DNA of 57,561 bases from a virus. The stretch lies in IMG/VR virus record IMGVR_UViG_3300036859_000285, positions 1-57,561 of that record; one strand, 5' to 3'. The stretch's first letter is position 1. Each line of letters starts with the position of its first letter. Positions 8,560 through 17,887 of the stretch are shown here, in pieces. The notes beneath the pieces are model-generated. The model saw only the letters and a program-made list of their open reading frames with translations. It was not told where the DNA came from and did not search any database. The translations under genes and the position numbers were made by a program.

Positions 8560-8934
8560 GTGGCCGACCTCTCGGTTTTCCCCGACGTGGCCGCGGCGCT
8601 GGTTGTACGGCTCGGATCCTACGGCTCGACATGGGAGAAACTGCCGGCCGACCTGGGCGCGCACCTGCCGGCCGTACGGGTGCGCCGTACGGGGGGGTCA
8701 GGCGATCGGATTACCGACGTCCAGCGGATCGACGTCGAGGTGTACGCGACGACCTACGCAAGCGCGATGAGCATCGGCCGGCAGATCGAGCAGACGCTCA
8801 TCTCAGGGCCGATCCTGTCCGCCGGCGTGGTTCTGGACCGCGTCGAGACCGAGGTCGGCCCGCACGAGGCGCCGTACCCCGACGAGCGGATGCGGCTGGT
8901 CGCCGCCACCTACCGGGCATCTGTCCGCCGCTGA
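8560..8934 (+). CDS. Tail terminator protein
   Basis: 124 residues from a GTG, with AAGGGCGG upstream. The sequence (FPDVAAALVVRLGSY; AVRVRRTGGSGDRITDVQRIDVEVYA; PYPDERMRLVAATYRASVRR) matches the lambda gpU-like alpha-beta fold that ends tail-tube growth and docks on the neck. It precedes a terminator hairpin and the tail tube gene. Confidence 0.7.
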   Translation: MADLSVFPDVAAALVVRLGSYGSTWEKLPADLGAHLPAVRVRRTGGSGDRITDVQRIDVEVYATTYASAMSIGRQIEQTLISGPILSAGVVLDRVETEVGPHEAPYPDERMRLVAATYRASVRR

Positions 8935-8947
8935 ACCCCCTGTTTCA

Positions 8948-8966
8948 AGCCCCGTCCTGCGGGGCT
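8948..8966 (+). terminator. Hairpin before the tail tube gene
   Basis: AGCCCCG-TCCTG-CGGGGCT, a 7-bp GC stem with a short T-poor tail (CTTCG). Probably a partial terminator or mRNA processing stem that sets the ratio of head to tail-tube transcript. Confidence 0.6.
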
Positions 8967-9015
8967 CTTCGTGTAGTCCGAAGCGTCCCAGAACACTGAA
9001 AGGGCGGGCCGTCCG

Positions 9016-9663
9016 ATGGCCTCTTGGGAAAGTCTGAAGAACAAGCAAAACGAGCTCATCCGCAAGGCCTTGGAAGGGTCCGTTTTCGTCGCCCCGTCGA
9101 CGTCGGCGGCGATCACCACACTCACCGGTTCGGACAGCTCGCTGACCGCGCTGCCGGCGGGTTATGAGGATGTGGGCTGGACCAGCGACGACGGCGCCTC
9201 GTTCGGCCGCAACGTCGACACCTCGGACGTCACCTCGTGGGGATCGGTTGAGCCGACCCGCACCGACATCGTCAAGGACACCACGACCCTCAAGTTCGGG
9301 TGCCAGGAAACCAAGCTGCTCACCATCGGCCTGTACACCGGCGCGGACATGTCCGCCGTCACCGCCGACCCGACGTCGGGCGAGGTCAGCATCGAGAAGC
9401 CCGACCGGCCGCGGCAGACCTTCTACCGCGCGTTCACGGTCGGCGTCGACCTGTCGGACGCCGGTGAGATCTACGTCGCCCGATTCCTGCCCAGGGCCTC
9501 GGTCACCGACTACGACGACCAGGCGTTCAAGAGCTCGGGCGACGACCCCACCATGTGGGCGGTCACCATGACCGGTCACATGGACTCGACGCTCGGCTAC
9601 TCCGAGCGGTACCTGTTCGGCGGCGCCGGCTGGAAAGCCCTGCTGACCGACATGGGGTTCTGA
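9016..9663 (+). CDS. Major tail protein (tail tube)
   Basis: 215 residues. Typical actinophage tail tube: helical N-terminus (LKNKQNELIRKALEGSVFVAP), then beta-rich segments (EDVGWTSDDGASFG; SWGSVEPTRTDIVKDTTTLKF; RQTFYRAFTVGVDLSDAGEIYVARFLPRASV). It forms stacked hexameric rings along the tape measure. Downstream lie small ORFs and the frameshifted chaperones. Confidence 0.85.
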   Translation: MASWESLKNKQNELIRKALEGSVFVAPSTSAAITTLTGSDSSLTALPAGYEDVGWTSDDGASFGRNVDTSDVTSWGSVEPTRTDIVKDTTTLKFGCQETKLLTIGLYTGADMSAVTADPTSGEVSIEKPDRPRQTFYRAFTVGVDLSDAGEIYVARFLPRASVTDYDDQAFKSSGDDPTMWAVTMTGHMDSTLGYSERYLFGGAGWKALLTDMGF

Positions 9664-9734
9664 CCCCGATACCGACTAACCGCGGCACCTGGAAATTTCG
9701 CGGACATTCCGCGCAACCCCAACGAGGAGGATCC

Positions 9735-9797
9735 ATGATCGCGTTTCTGCATGCTTGCCTGAATCTGGCGGTTGACCTGGCGGTCCACCTCGGCTGA
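9735..9797 (+). CDS. Possible 20-aa hydrophobic peptide with strong SD
   Basis: GAGGAGGATCC precedes ATG; the peptide MIAFLHACLNLAVDLAVHLG then stops. The ribosome site is one of the best in the window, yet the product is tiny. It may be a leader, a tiny membrane peptide, or chance. The 147 bases after it hold no convincing gene. Confidence 0.35.
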   Translation: MIAFLHACLNLAVDLAVHLG

Positions 9798-9953
9798 GGC
9801 CCCTACGCCGTCGCGGCGACCAGCAGTCCTCGGGCGGGCCTGGTCGTCGCGACGCACCACCGCCCGCTATTCAAGCTGGCGTGCATTCGAGCGCCCGGCT
9901 GTTAAAGCAAAGCGCCGTTTGGTTGAAATACAGCCCGACCGAGGATGGCAACC

Positions 9954-10124
9954 ATGACCAAGATCTACGTCTCGCCGGACGGCCAGTCGTCCATGCCCGT
10001 CGACTCGCCGATCGTCGAGGCCCGCATGAAAGCGCGCGGCTGGACCGAGAAACCCCAGACCACGACCAAGACCACCGCGCCGGCGCCCAAGCCGGTACCC
10101 GAACCGAGAACCTCAACCGACTAG
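9954..10124 (+). CDS. Small tail-module protein, 56 aa
   Basis: ATG at 9954 with GAGG 9 bases upstream (an in-frame ATG at 9945 lacks room for a ribosome site). Begins MTKIYVSPDGQSSMPVDSPI and ends in a Pro/Thr/Lys-rich tail. It lies between tail tube and tail chaperone genes. Unknown function. Confidence 0.55.
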   Translation: MTKIYVSPDGQSSMPVDSPIVEARMKARGWTEKPQTTTKTTAPAPKPVPEPRTSTD

Positions 10125-10148
10125 CCCGCCCCGCAAGGCCCGCCCGAA

Positions 10149-10523
10149 ATGAGCATCACTGCAGTGAGCAACAGCAGATCCGGCAACCCCGCCAAACGCA
10201 ACCTTCCGAATCCGAAGCGCATGGTTTTCGATCTCGACACCCTCGAGCGTGAGAACGCTCCCGAGCCGTTCGTCGTCCGCGTCGCCGGCGAGGAGTTCGT
10301 TTTCGCAGACCCGATGACGATCGACTGGCAGCACGCGAACGGCATCGACATCAGCGACATCGGATCCAGCACGGCCGCCCTGCTCGGCGACGAGCAGTAC
10401 GCCCGGTTCTGCAAGCTGAGCCTGCCGCTCTGGAAGATCGTCGCCATGTCCAAGCAGATAGAGGCCCACTACGCCGGATGGCTGGGGGAGCCGGGGGAAG
10501 AGCCCGCCTCGTCTACCTCCTGA
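10149..10523 (+). CDS. Tail assembly chaperone (gpG-like)
   Basis: 124 residues. Starts with a disordered segment, then MVFDLDTLERENAPEPFVVRVAGEEFVFADPM, typical of the G-type chaperone that coats the tape measure before tube assembly. It ends GEPGEEPASSTS. The downstream frame continues by -1 frameshift to give a longer GT protein, the usual arrangement between tail tube and tape measure genes. Confidence 0.8.
   Translation: MSITAVSNSRSGNPAKRNLPNPKRMVFDLDTLERENAPEPFVVRVAGEEFVFADPMTIDWQHANGIDISDIGSSTAALLGDEQYARFCKLSLPLWKIVAMSKQIEAHYAGWLGEPGEEPASSTS
10484..10500 (+). other. Probable -1 ribosomal frameshift site
   Basis: Two G-runs, CTGGGGGAG and CCGGGGGAAG, lie at the end of the gpG-like frame. 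Slipping back one base at either joins AGWLG or AGWLGEPG to the downstream frame GRARLVYLLSRYGEAI. A P-site GGG can re-pair after slipping. Which run is used cannot be told from sequence. Confidence 0.55.
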
Positions 10524-10942
10524 GCAGGTATGGCGAGGCCATCGAACGCGACCTGTTCGACCGCGGCTGGGACCTGGCCGACCTGTGGCGCCGGCGGCGG
10601 GTCCGCCTGCTGCTCAACGTCATCGACGGCCTCCCCGTCAACTCGGCCTACGTCGAGGCCATCGCCGACGACGACGAGGCCGCCGAGCAGGCGCCCAAGG
10701 GTGAGCCGGCCCCGCCGCGGCTGCGCGAATGGTCGCCCGAACGGTCACTTCTGACCGATATCAACGAGCGACTCGGCGAGCTCATCGCGGTGACCGCCGC
10801 CGCGGCCAGCGGCAAGCCCGTACGGCCGCCGCCGGCCTACCCGCGGCCCATCACCGCGGCAGAGCGGATCGCACGGCGCCGGCGACGCGAGCAGCACGAG
10901 CGCCTCGTACAGCAGCTCTTGCCCGGCAAAACCCAGACATGA
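10484..10942 (+). CDS. Tail chaperone T-part, made by -1 frameshift
   Basis: This frame has no convincing own start, and its first residues (RARLVYLLSRYGEAIERDLFDRGWDLADLW) are the usual C-terminal extension of actinophage GT chaperones. The rest is charged and helical and ends RIARRRRREQHERLVQQLLPGKTQT. The fused product recruits tail-tube subunits in lambda-type assembly; here that is inferred from family and position. Confidence 0.75.
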   Translation, partial: GGAGGRARLVYLLSRYGEAIERDLFDRGWDLADLWRRRRVRLLLNVIDGLPVNSAYVEAIADDDEAAEQAPKGEPAPPRLREWSPERSLLTDINERLGELIAVTAAAASGKPVRPPPAYPRPITAAERIARRRRREQHERLVQQLLPGKTQT

Positions 10943-10968
10943 CCGATTGACGTGACGGGGGTGGATGC

Positions 10969-13758
10969 GTGGCGTTCGAGGCTGGGGCTGCATTCGTCCA
11001 GGTCGTGCCGAGCTTCCGGGGATTTCACGCCAGGGTCGCCCGCGAGCTCAACGTCACGTTGGTCCCCGCGGCCGAGCGCGCCGGCGACGAGGCCGGCGTC
11101 AAGGGCGGCCGTAAGTTCGGCGCACGGTTCCGTGACGCTGCGCTCTCCCCGCTGAAGGGGTTCGGCGGGGCGATCGCGGCCGCGTTCGCCGGCGCCCAGG
11201 TCGTCAAGTTCTTCTCCGATAGCGTCGGCGCCGCATCCGACCTCAACGAGAGCCTGTCCAAGTCGCAGGTCGTTTTCGGCCAAAGCGCCGGCGCCGTCGA
11301 GAAGTTCGCCGACACCGCGGCGACCGCTCTCGGGCAGTCCAAGCAGCAAGCCCTCGAGGCGGCCGGCACGTTCGGCAACCTGTTCGTGTCCATGAAGATC
11401 GGGGCGGCGCCCGCCTCGGAGATGTCGACCAAGCTCATCGGCTTGGCCGGCGACCTGGCCTCGTTCAACAACGTCGACCCCGCCGAGGCATTGGACGCCT
11501 TGCGTTCGGGGCTGGTCGGCGAGACCGAGCCGCTACGGCGGTTCGGCGTCAACCTGTCTGCCGCGGCGATCGAGGCCGAGGCGCTGCGCACGGGCCTGGT
11601 CAAGGGCGCCGTCGACATGACCAAGGTCACGTCCGCTCGGGCCGCGCTGGCGGCCGCACAGGAGCGCCTGAACAAGGTCAGCAAGGACAGCAACGCGACC
11701 GACGTTCAACGGCAGCAGGCGACGGCCGCGGTCGCCCGGGCCGAGGACGGGCTCAAGAAGAGCATGGGCGGCAAGGTGCCCGTGCTCACCGCCGCGCAGA
11801 AGGCCCAGGCCGCCTACAGCCTGATCATGGATCAGACGGCGACCGCCCAGGGCGATTTCTCGCGCACGTCGGGCGGGCTGGCCAACCAGCAAAGAATCTT
11901 GACCGCCGAGTTCAGTGACGCAAAAGCGCAGATCGGTAGCGCGTTGCTCCCGGTCGCGCTCAAGCTGACGACCTGGCTGACCGGCTCGTTCGTGCCCGGT
12001 CTCAAGGACTCGATCAAGTGGATGGGCGACAACGCCGGCGCGCTCAAGGCGATCGCCGTCGCGGTCGGCATCGGCCTGGCAGCCTGGGCCGCCTACAGCG
12101 TGACCGTCAAGACCGCCCGGGCGATCACGGCCGGTATCGGCACCGCCAAGTCGATCGTGTCGGGCGTGGCCGGCAGCTGGGAGACTCTGCGGCTGCGCGC
12201 CATGTATGCAGGCGACGCGGTCAAGGGCGCCGGATCGAAGATCACGTCTGCGGCGTCGGCCAGCAAGAACGCGGCCGGCTCGCTGCTCAACCTCGGCAAA
12301 ACGGCTTTCATCACCGCCGGCCGGTTCATCGGCCTGGCGGTCGCTCAAGCTCGATCCGCCGCGGCGTCCGCGCTTGCCGCCGGCAAGACGATCCTGCTGT
12401 CGGCGGCACAGAAGATCGCCGCCGTGACCATGGCAGCGCTCAACCTGGTCATGTCGCTCAACCCGCTCGGCCTTGTCGTCCTGGCGATTGCCGCCGTCAT
12501 CGCCGTCGTGATCGTCATGTACAACAAGTTCAAGTGGTTCCGCGACTTCATCAATGTCGTGTGGACCGGGATCAAGGCGGCATTCGCCAACGGCGTGAAG
12601 ATCGTCGTCAACGTGTTCCTCGGCCTGGTCTCGGCGATCATTCACGGGGCTGCGAACGCATTCGGCTGGATCCCCGGCATCGGCGGCAAACTCAAGACCG
12701 CGGCCGCCGCGTTCGACGCGTTCAAGGACAAGGTCAACCGGTCGCTCGACGGCATCAACGACGAGGGCGTCAACGTCAGCGTCCGCGTGCCGTTCGCGCC
12801 CGGCAAGGATCCCGGCAACAAACCTTTTTGGCAGATCGTCCCCAAGGCCGAGGGCGGGATCGAGAACCACGTCGCGCAGATCGCGCGAGGCGGCGCGATG
12901 CGGCTATGGGCTGAGCCCGAGACCGGCGGCGAAGCATACATTCCTCTCGCGGCCGGCAAGCGCGGCCGCTCTACCTCAATCCTCGCCGACGTCGCCGGCC
13001 GCTTCGGATACGGTCTGATGCCGTTCGCCAATGGCGGACTGTCCATGACCGGGCATTTCCCGAACGTCGCCAAGATCGCCTCATTTACCAAGGCGATCGC
13101 AAAGGCCGTCGCTCAGGCGGCCCTGGATCGGGCGATCGCACAGGGCGGGCTGTTCGGGATCCTCGGCCGCGCCGGCGCCCTCGGGCAGGCCGCGCTCGCC
13201 CTCGCCCGCCAGTTCCTCGGCGTCCCCTACCTATGGGGCGGCACAACCGCGAGCGGCTTCGACTGCTCGGGCCTGGTCCAGTTCGTGTACCGGCACCTGG
13301 GCATCACGAACATCCCGCGGACGTCCGAAGCACAACAGGCCTGGGCAAAGAACATTCCCGGGGCCATGGCCGCCGTGGGAGACCTGCTGTTCTTCGGCCG
13401 GCCCGCCCATCACGTCGGCCTGTTCGCCGGCGGCAACACCATGCTCGATGCGCCGCATACCGGCGCCAACGTCCGCTACGACTCCCTGTCCGGCCGCTCG
13501 ATCACCTCGGTCGGCCGCGTCTACGACTCGGGCGGCTGGCTGCACCCCGGCATGAACCTGGCCTACAACGGCACCCGCCGGCCCGAGGCCGTCCTCACCG
13601 GCGACCAGTGGCAGGCGATGGTCGACGGGCGCTCAGGCGGCTCGGCCGGCGACACCTACATCAATGTGACCCCCAAGTACGCGCTCATGGATGAGCGGCG
13701 GCTCGCCGAGGTCCAGCGCGTGCAGGCGGTCAAGGCTCGGGTCGGAAGGCGGCGCTAG
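10969..13758 (+). CDS. Tape measure protein with NlpC/P60 peptidase domain
   Basis: 929 residues from a GTG. Ala/Gly-rich helical tape measure with repeated LGQSKQQALEAAGTFGNLF-type phage-tail domains. A strongly hydrophobic segment lies near 495-520 (LGLVVLAIAAVIAVVIVMYN). A C-terminal NlpC/P60 hydrolase starts near 740 (PYLWGGTT), with catalytic Cys in FDCSGLV (C766) and His in HHVGLF (about H815). The peptidase likely opens peptidoglycan during DNA entry. At ~0.15 nm per residue the non-enzymatic part would predict a tail near 110-130 nm, a rough family rule. Confidence 0.93.
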   Translation: MAFEAGAAFVQVVPSFRGFHARVARELNVTLVPAAERAGDEAGVKGGRKFGARFRDAALSPLKGFGGAIAAAFAGAQVVKFFSDSVGAASDLNESLSKSQVVFGQSAGAVEKFADTAATALGQSKQQALEAAGTFGNLFVSMKIGAAPASEMSTKLIGLAGDLASFNNVDPAEALDALRSGLVGETEPLRRFGVNLSAAAIEAEALRTGLVKGAVDMTKVTSARAALAAAQERLNKVSKDSNATDVQRQQATAAVARAEDGLKKSMGGKVPVLTAAQKAQAAYSLIMDQTATAQGDFSRTSGGLANQQRILTAEFSDAKAQIGSALLPVALKLTTWLTGSFVPGLKDSIKWMGDNAGALKAIAVAVGIGLAAWAAYSVTVKTARAITAGIGTAKSIVSGVAGSWETLRLRAMYAGDAVKGAGSKITSAASASKNAAGSLLNLGKTAFITAGRFIGLAVAQARSAAASALAAGKTILLSAAQKIAAVTMAALNLVMSLNPLGLVVLAIAAVIAVVIVMYNKFKWFRDFINVVWTGIKAAFANGVKIVVNVFLGLVSAIIHGAANAFGWIPGIGGKLKTAAAAFDAFKDKVNRSLDGINDEGVNVSVRVPFAPGKDPGNKPFWQIVPKAEGGIENHVAQIARGGAMRLWAEPETGGEAYIPLAAGKRGRSTSILADVAGRFGYGLMPFANGGLSMTGHFPNVAKIASFTKAIAKAVAQAALDRAIAQGGLFGILGRAGALGQAALALARQFLGVPYLWGGTTASGFDCSGLVQFVYRHLGITNIPRTSEAQQAWAKNIPGAMAAVGDLLFFGRPAHHVGLFAGGNTMLDAPHTGANVRYDSLSGRSITSVGRVYDSGGWLHPGMNLAYNGTRRPEAVLTGDQWQAMVDGRSGGSAGDTYINVTPKYALMDERRLAEVQRVQAVKARVGRRR

Positions 13759-14648
13759 TGGCCACCATGGACGCGCCGCTGCTCACCTGGACCGACGCGG
13801 ACGGCACCGCGTGGCCACTCATCGCCGACCTCGGCGTGATCGTCGAGTGGGGACTGTCCGGGTTCGGGTCGCCGGCACGGCAGATCGCAACGACGCCGCT
13901 CCCGGGCGGCGGCTCGCTGCCCAAGAGCGCCTACGTGCCCGAGGGGCACCTCGTGTTGCCGCTGTACGTGTACGGCAGCGATGAGACCGCGTTCCGCACG
14001 CTCATTCGCAGCCTGCGCGGCGCGTTCGACCCGATCCGCGGCGACGACCTGACCCCCGGCAGCCTCGAGGCAGCCTGGGCGGACGGGCAGCGCCGCATGA
14101 TCGAGGCAATGGTCACCGACATCCCCGAAGAGCTCGATCAGGGCAAATCGAATCTCGATCACATTCACGTTGTGCTCGAGATGACCTGTCCCGACGCGTA
14201 TTGGCGGGACGCGGTCGCGCAGACGGCCGGCCCCTGGGTCCTGGGCACTACCCGCGACTGGCTCGCGCCATACATGACCGTCAGCTCGGGCCTGGTCCTC
14301 GGATCGGGGCAGGTCATCACCAACGACGGCGACGTCGAGGCGTGGCCGATATGGACGATCCTCGGACCGGCGACCAACGTCGTCCTAACCAACACGACGA
14401 CCGGCAAATCGTTCTCGATCCCGTCCGGGGTCGGGTCGGGGGAGACCCTCACCGTGAACACGAAACCGGGCGACCTCGCTGTCACGAGCGATTCCTCGTC
14501 AGGGTCGCAGCTCGGCCGGCTCGGCTGGCCAGGCGCCCAGTTGTGGCCGCTGGTCAAGGGCGACAACAACGTGACGCTGCAGCTCGACGGGGCGACCTCG
14601 GCCACCCGCGTCAACCTGTCCTACTACCGGCGGTACCGGGGCATCTGA
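13758..14648 (+). CDS. Distal tail protein (Dit-like)
   Basis: 296 residues from the GTG that overlaps the preceding TAG. The N-terminal part (LPGGGSLPKSAYVPEGHLVLPLYVYG; FRTLIRSLRGAFDPIRG) and C-terminal beta part (NDGDVEAWPIWTILGPATNVVLTN) match the Dit/Phage_tail family, a ring at the tail tip joining the tube to the baseplate. Standard position after the tape measure. Confidence 0.8.
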   Translation: MATMDAPLLTWTDADGTAWPLIADLGVIVEWGLSGFGSPARQIATTPLPGGGSLPKSAYVPEGHLVLPLYVYGSDETAFRTLIRSLRGAFDPIRGDDLTPGSLEAAWADGQRRMIEAMVTDIPEELDQGKSNLDHIHVVLEMTCPDAYWRDAVAQTAGPWVLGTTRDWLAPYMTVSSGLVLGSGQVITNDGDVEAWPIWTILGPATNVVLTNTTTGKSFSIPSGVGSGETLTVNTKPGDLAVTSDSSSGSQLGRLGWPGAQLWPLVKGDNNVTLQLDGATSATRVNLSYYRRYRGI

Positions 14649-15811
14649 TGACCGTTACCGTCCTGGTCCGCGATCAGAACCGCATCATCCGCGACGCGCT
14701 GGACGTCTGGACGAAAGTCTCAGCGCCGCGGCGGTTCAACGAGATCGCCAACGGCTCGCTAACCTTCCCCGGGCATGTCGACCTGCGCGCCCTGTTCGAC
14801 CCCGGCTGGGGCGTCGTCGTGGTCCGCGACGGCAAGGTGTGGAAGTCCGGCTCGATCGTCGAGGACGGCCCGTACACCTGGTCGGCCGAGCCCGACGACG
14901 CCGACGCCGGCCCCGGCACACAGACGATCACCTTCGATGATGACCTCGCGCGGATCGCGCACCGCATCACCTACCCGATCCCCAACCAGCCCGCGTCGCT
15001 GCAGCAAGACCAGGCGTATTGGCGGCGCACGAACGCCAATGCTGAGGAGACGATCCGGGAGATCATCGACCTCAACGCGGGCCCGAACGCCCGGGCCGAA
15101 CGCCGGCAGCAGGGCCTGGTGTTCGGGCCGATCGCCGGCGTCGGCGGGCTGGCCACGATCAACAGCAGGTTTCAGCCGCTGCTCGACGAGGTGCGCGCGA
15201 TCGCCAGCGCCGGCGGCGGGCTCGGCGTCGAGGCGATCCAGGTCGGCAACCAGATCCAGGTGACCGTGTTCTCGCCACAGGACAGGTCCGCCGACGCCCG
15301 TTTCTCCCGTGACCTGGGGAACCTGCGGCGGCTCGGGTTCAACCGGATCGCGCCCAAGGCCACGACGTGCATTGTCGGCGGCGGCGGCACAGGCACCGAG
15401 CGCTACATCATCGAACGAACCGACAGCGACGCCGAGACCGAATGGGCCGAACGGATCGAGCTCTTCCTCGATCGGCGCGACGCCGGCAGCGAGGACCTCA
15501 CCCTCGCCCAGGCCGGCGACGAGGTGCTCACCGAGAACGCCCGCACGGTCGCCCTCGAGGTCGCGTTGATCGACACAACGAACCTGATGTACGGCCGCGA
15601 CTATGGCCTCGGCGACACGATCTCGATCGACCTCGGGCAGGGCCTGGCCGTCACCGACCTGATCCGCGAGGTACAGCTCGAGGCGACCCCGCAAGACGAG
15701 TCGGTCATCGCGATCGTCGGATCGACCGACACGTCAGGCTCGTCAGATCCGCTGTGGCTACGACCTATCGCCGAGCTCGATCGGCGGCTATCCAGGCAGG
15801 AGACCGTCTAA
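14648..15811 (+). CDS. Baseplate / minor tail protein (ReqiPepy6 Gp37-like)
   Basis: 387 residues from the ATG overlapping the Dit stop (TGATG). Begins VTVLVRDQNRIIRDALDVWT; contains ARRFNEIANGS-like and GRDYGLGDTISIDLGQGLAVTDLIREV segments typical of the Siphovirus ReqiPepy6 Gp37-like family, which occupies the Tal/gp27-like hub position. No lytic motif seen. It is followed at once by a fibre-like gene. Confidence 0.8.
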   Translation: MTVTVLVRDQNRIIRDALDVWTKVSAPRRFNEIANGSLTFPGHVDLRALFDPGWGVVVVRDGKVWKSGSIVEDGPYTWSAEPDDADAGPGTQTITFDDDLARIAHRITYPIPNQPASLQQDQAYWRRTNANAEETIREIIDLNAGPNARAERRQQGLVFGPIAGVGGLATINSRFQPLLDEVRAIASAGGGLGVEAIQVGNQIQVTVFSPQDRSADARFSRDLGNLRRLGFNRIAPKATTCIVGGGGTGTERYIIERTDSDAETEWAERIELFLDRRDAGSEDLTLAQAGDEVLTENARTVALEVALIDTTNLMYGRDYGLGDTISIDLGQGLAVTDLIREVQLEATPQDESVIAIVGSTDTSGSSDPLWLRPIAELDRRLSRQETV

Positions 15812-16816
15812 GTGGCTCAGGACGCATATCCGTGGAGCAACCGAAGCTCGGGCGCGGTCACCGACACCGAACACGAGCGGCTCGCCCGCCGCTGGGCCTG
15901 CGACGGCATCATCGGCAACCCAGGCGACGCCGCCGAGGTGTACGCCGACAACGGCGGCATGCGCGTCTTCGTACGGTCGGGCACAGAGGCGATTATCCGC
16001 GGTCGCCGCTGGCTCGCCGGCGGATCCAACGTGCAACTCACGATCGCCGCGGCCAGCTCGCAACCGCGCCTCGACTACGTCGTACTGCGAACCAAGCTGT
16101 CGACCCTGTCGACGGTCCTCGCAGTCGTGCAGGGCACCGCCGCCGGCAGCCCAGTACCGCCGACCCTGCTCGACGACGGCGACACCTACGAAATGCCGCT
16201 GCGGCGCGTCCGCGTGCTCAACGGCGTCTCGGCGATCGCCGCCGACAAGATCGAGGGCTACCCGCCGTACTGGGCCTCGGGATCCGGCCCCTGCCATTCG
16301 ACTGATCGGCAGTTCACGGGCTTGCCCCCGGGCGCGATCAAGCGTGAGCACGACACCGGCAACTGGATCGGCTGGACGGGCTCGGCCGTCGTCACCCTGT
16401 ACGACGCTGCGGCAACCGGCGTCTGGCAGACCTACACCCCGGACTGGCACGGCACCACGACCAACCCCGCCCTCGGCAACGGCACGATCACCGGCCGCTA
16501 TATGGTCGATGGCAAGACCGTCCGCGTCGAGATCAACCTCGTGATGGGCTCGACAACCACCTACGGCAGCGGCGTCTGGTCCTGGTCCCTGCCTGTGACC
16601 GCCCGCGACATCGGCTCGGGCAGCTTCAACGCCTGCGGCTCGGCCATGTTCAACGACTCGAGCGCCGGCGACTACGAGAGCGGCCAGGCGTTCGTACACC
16701 GCTCCACGAACCGCATGCGCGCGATCGCCGCCGGCACCAGCGTTGACGCAACCCACCCATGGACGTGGGGCAACGGCGACGACCTCAACCTGTGCCTCAC
16801 CTACGAGTCGACCTGA
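15812..16816 (+). CDS. Minor tail / fibre-like protein
   Basis: 334 residues from a GTG right after the stop of the hub gene. The N-terminus ([45 protein letters not shown]) is the attachment region seen in actinophage minor tail proteins; DYVVLRTKL resembles the same family. The C-terminal half ([24 protein letters not shown]) is the beta-rich WQ-TYTP domain common in receptor-binding proteins. Likely binds the host surface. Confidence 0.75.
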   Translation: MAQDAYPWSNRSSGAVTDTEHERLARRWACDGIIGNPGDAAEVYADNGGMRVFVRSGTEAIIRGRRWLAGGSNVQLTIAAASSQPRLDYVVLRTKLSTLSTVLAVVQGTAAGSPVPPTLLDDGDTYEMPLRRVRVLNGVSAIAADKIEGYPPYWASGSGPCHSTDRQFTGLPPGAIKREHDTGNWIGWTGSAVVTLYDAAATGVWQTYTPDWHGTTTNPALGNGTITGRYMVDGKTVRVEINLVMGSTTTYGSGVWSWSLPVTARDIGSGSFNACGSAMFNDSSAGDYESGQAFVHRSTNRMRAIAAGTSVDATHPWTWGNGDDLNLCLTYEST

Positions 16817-16947
16817 TGCGCCCCAACGTGCGCATAGTCCGCGCCTTCCTGGCGATGCTGCTATTCCTCGCCGTCGCCTACCCGTGCCAGGCCGTACGCC
16901 TGCACGGCTCGAGCAGCACGCCGAGCGGCGGGCACGGGGGCCGCTGA
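16816..16947 (+). CDS. Small protein with signal-like N-terminus, 43 aa
   Basis: ATG overlaps the fibre gene stop. A basic start and a hydrophobic stretch ([16 protein letters not shown]) resemble a signal peptide or single membrane helix, then a Gly/Ser tail. The residue before the cysteine is Pro, so this is not a standard lipobox. First of a three-gene membrane/coil/collagen cassette. Confidence 0.5.
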   Translation: MRPNVRIVRAFLAMLLFLAVAYPCQAVRLHGSSSTPSGGHGGR

Positions 16948-16950
16948 CCT

Positions 16951-17268
16951 GTGCCCGACGAGCCAACCCCCTGGGAGCTGCAACGGACCCTGCAGGACAT
17001 GCGGCAGGACATGCGCGACGGTTTCAGCGGCTTGAACGCCCGATTCGATCGTGTCGTCTCGGCCGAGCTGTTCGCCGCGTACCAGCAGGCCGTCAACGCG
17101 CGTTTCGAAGAGCAGAGCAAACGCGTGACCGCGATCGAAGAGCAGCGGACCGCCGAGAAAACCCAGCGCGCCGGCGACCGCCGGCTCGTTCTGATGGGCC
17201 TTTTCACCGCCATCCTGTCGCCCGTCCTGCTGCTGTTCCTGCAGCTCTACCTCACCACGAGGTCCTGA
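16951..17268 (+). CDS. Coiled-coil protein with C-terminal membrane helix
   Basis: 105 residues from a GTG. A heptad-rich coil covers about 8-70 ([20 protein letters not shown] ... [15 protein letters not shown]), and the C-terminus holds one membrane segment ([22 protein letters not shown]). Such tail-module coiled-coil/TM proteins are often called holin-like, but here the real holin appears to be at 23647. Its stop overlaps the collagen gene start. Confidence 0.65.
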   Translation: MPDEPTPWELQRTLQDMRQDMRDGFSGLNARFDRVVSAELFAAYQQAVNARFEEQSKRVTAIEEQRTAEKTQRAGDRRLVLMGLFTAILSPVLLLFLQLYLTTRS

Positions 17269-17828
17269 TGGCACGACCGACCGGACGAACACGCCGCTAC
17301 CTCGCCCCCCTGGCCGGCGCCTTCCTCGTCGCTGTCGTCCTGGGCCTGTTCGCATGGCAGATCGCCGGCCTCACCGACCGGCTACGCCAGGCCGAGGCCG
17401 ACCGTGAGACCCTCGCCGCCCAGGTGCGAGGTCTGGGCGGAGTCCCCACTTATGCGCCGGCGCCCGGGCCGCCAGGCGCTCCAGGTGCGGCTGGCGTTCA
17501 GGGCCCGCCCGGGCCTCGAGGACCGTCCGGACCGCCAGGACCGACCGGGCCCAAGGGTGGCAAAGGGTCCGCGGGCAAACCCGGCATGGCAGGGCCGTCA
17601 GGGCCCGCGGGTGACGGCGGCCCCGCCGGCGCGAACGGCGCGGCCGGCGAGCAGGGGCCTGCAGGAGAGCAAGGCCCGCGCGGCGAGCAGGGAGCGCCCG
17701 GGCCGCAAGGCGAGCAGGGCCCGAAGGGAGACCCGCCCGCCCAGTTCACATTCGAGTTCTTGGGCGTGACGTACGTGTGTACGCCCGAGAGCAGCGGATC
17801 CGACAGCTACACCTGCCGCCCGACGTAG
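17268..17828 (+). CDS. Collagen-like membrane-anchored protein
   Basis: 186 residues. N-terminal membrane helix ([22 protein letters not shown]), short coil ([16 protein letters not shown]), then about 29 Gly-X-Y triplets from about residue 64 to 151 ([30 protein letters not shown]), and a C-terminal knob with two cysteines ([15 protein letters not shown]). Collagen-like trimers occur in phage fibres, but the N-terminal membrane helix suggests anchoring in the host envelope or use as a lysogen surface protein. It ends the late operon before a terminator. Confidence 0.85.
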   Translation: MARPTGRTRRYLAPLAGAFLVAVVLGLFAWQIAGLTDRLRQAEADRETLAAQVRGLGGVPTYAPAPGPPGAPGAAGVQGPPGPRGPSGPPGPTGPKGGKGSAGKPGMAGPSGPAGDGGPAGANGAAGEQGPAGEQGPRGEQGAPGPQGEQGPKGDPPAQFTFEFLGVTYVCTPESSGSDSYTCRPT

Positions 17829-17887
17829 CGAACAGGTCAACACGAGGGCATCGTCCGTCCCTCAGATCAGGGCCCAAACTAGAAGTC

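Noticed and set aside
11533-12870. 445-codon reverse-strand open frame
   Set aside because: Antisense shadow of the tape measure gene; no ribosome site or known motif.
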